This document shows positions 5,238 to 5,763 of a stretch of 5,763 bases of DNA, piece by piece. The translations under genes and the position numbers were made by a program. The notes under the pieces are model-generated. The model ran no database searches. It was not told the origin of the DNA and was given only the letters and a program-made list of their open reading frames with translations. Source of the stretch: Rhodospirillales bacterium (GTDB lineage: Bacteria; Pseudomonadota; Alphaproteobacteria; UBA828); the NCBI GenBank assembly GCA_026712885.1, contig JAPOPO010000134.1, forward strand, positions 1 through 5,763. The letters are read 5' to 3'. Position 1 is the first letter of the stretch. The number at the start of each line of letters is the position of its first letter.

Positions 5238-5763
5238 ATGACCTTGGGTGACATCACAAGACGCGGCCTCGCGGTCGCGGCCACGGCAGCGCTCGCTGCG
5301 CTGGTGGCAGCGGCGCCGCCGAAGCCGGCCGCCGCAAATCAGGACACGATGGTGATTGCCATCGGCGCCCTGCCGCAGGGCATCGACCTCGACAAGCACG
5401 TGAGCCCCCAGACCTGGAGCATGGGCGCGCAGGTGTTCGAGGACGGGATGAACTGGGAGTCGATCGACTTCCCCTTCTCGACGGGCGACGCCTGGGACCC
5501 CTCCACCATCCCGGGCTTCAAGTATCCCGACTACATGGGTCAGAAGACCCTGGTGCCGGGCATCATCGAGAAGTGCGAGATGCAGCCGGACGGCCTGCGC
5601 GCCGTCTACCACCTGCGCAAGGGCGTGATTTCGCCCTGGGGCAACGAGTTTACCGCCGACGACGTGCTCTGGCGGATCGAGCGCGGCAAGGCCACGCAGG
5701 CGATCAACAACTTCCTCGAGTTCCTGCTCAGCATGCCGGGCCAGACCATCGACCCGCCGGAGA
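5238..5763 (+). CDS. ABC transporter solute-binding protein, family 5 (peptide/nickel type), 3' truncated by the window
   Basis: This frame is open to the window edge, giving 175 codons of a protein that is usually over 500 residues. It would bind the transported solute in the periplasm and deliver it to the permeases. ATG 5238 has a strong ribosome site, GAGGAG at 5225-5230 with a 7-base gap. The N-terminus is a signal peptide: TRRGLAV (7-13) is twin-arginine-like, followed by an Ala/Leu core and a likely cut after PAAA (30-33). The mature part starts DTMVIAIGALPQGIDLDKH, as expected for family 5 proteins. LRKGVISPWGNEFTADDVLW corresponds to the conserved 'LR.gv.f..G..fTAdDV' region. Together with the upstream ATPase it suggests one transporter locus, although it appears to have its own promoter. 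The ligand is unknown: peptides, nickel chelates, opines or sugars are all possible in this family. Confidence 0.87.
   Translation, partial: MTLGDITRRGLAVAATAALAALVAAAPPKPAAANQDTMVIAIGALPQGIDLDKHVSPQTWSMGAQVFEDGMNWESIDFPFSTGDAWDPSTIPGFKYPDYMGQKTLVPGIIEKCEMQPDGLRAVYHLRKGVISPWGNEFTADDVLWRIERGKATQAINNFLEFLLSMPGQTIDPPE

Overview
The window is very GC-rich and densely coded. Its proteins have typical Gram-negative proteobacterial features: a family 5 periplasmic solute-binding protein with a twin-arginine-like signal, an Opp/Dpp-type ABC ATPase, and acyl-CoA enzymes. A high-GC alphaproteobacterium is my best guess, but nothing here (no rRNA or tRNA) fixes the taxon.

Region 1 (1-3057, + strand) is a compact operon. 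It opens with the last 95 residues of an enoyl-CoA hydratase/isomerase. Seven bases later come three genes for the nickel-pincer nucleotide (NPN) cofactor in the order larC, larE, larB, with overlapping ends (8 bp and 4 bp). LarB carboxylates and hydrolyses nicotinic acid adenine dinucleotide. LarE converts the two carboxylates to thiocarboxylates. LarC inserts nickel using CTP. Together they form the complete cofactor-building set, but the enzyme that uses the cofactor (a LarA-family racemase or epimerase) is not in the window. LarE carries the three-cysteine arrangement linked to [4Fe-4S]-dependent, non-sacrificial sulfur insertion. LarC is one continuous frame, unlike the frameshifted gene of Lactiplantibacillus plantarum.

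Region 2 (3058-3152) is a short convergent gap with two GC-rich hairpins. It is followed on the minus strand (3153-3944) by a family I CoA-transferase beta subunit (glutaconate CoA-transferase-like) with no alpha subunit beside it.

Region 3 (4079-5763, + strand) starts a dipeptide/oligopeptide-type ABC transporter. It has an ATPase with a degenerate signature motif and a C-terminal four-cysteine motif, then a 178-bp leader with an AT-rich island containing two dyads, then the first 175 codons of a solute-binding protein that runs off the end. Permease genes are presumably further downstream.

I found no mobile element, CRISPR array or RNA gene. The most interesting signals are the LarE cysteine triad, the ABC ATPase lacking both signature glycines, the operator-like dyads before the binding-protein gene, and the orphan CoA-transferase subunit.
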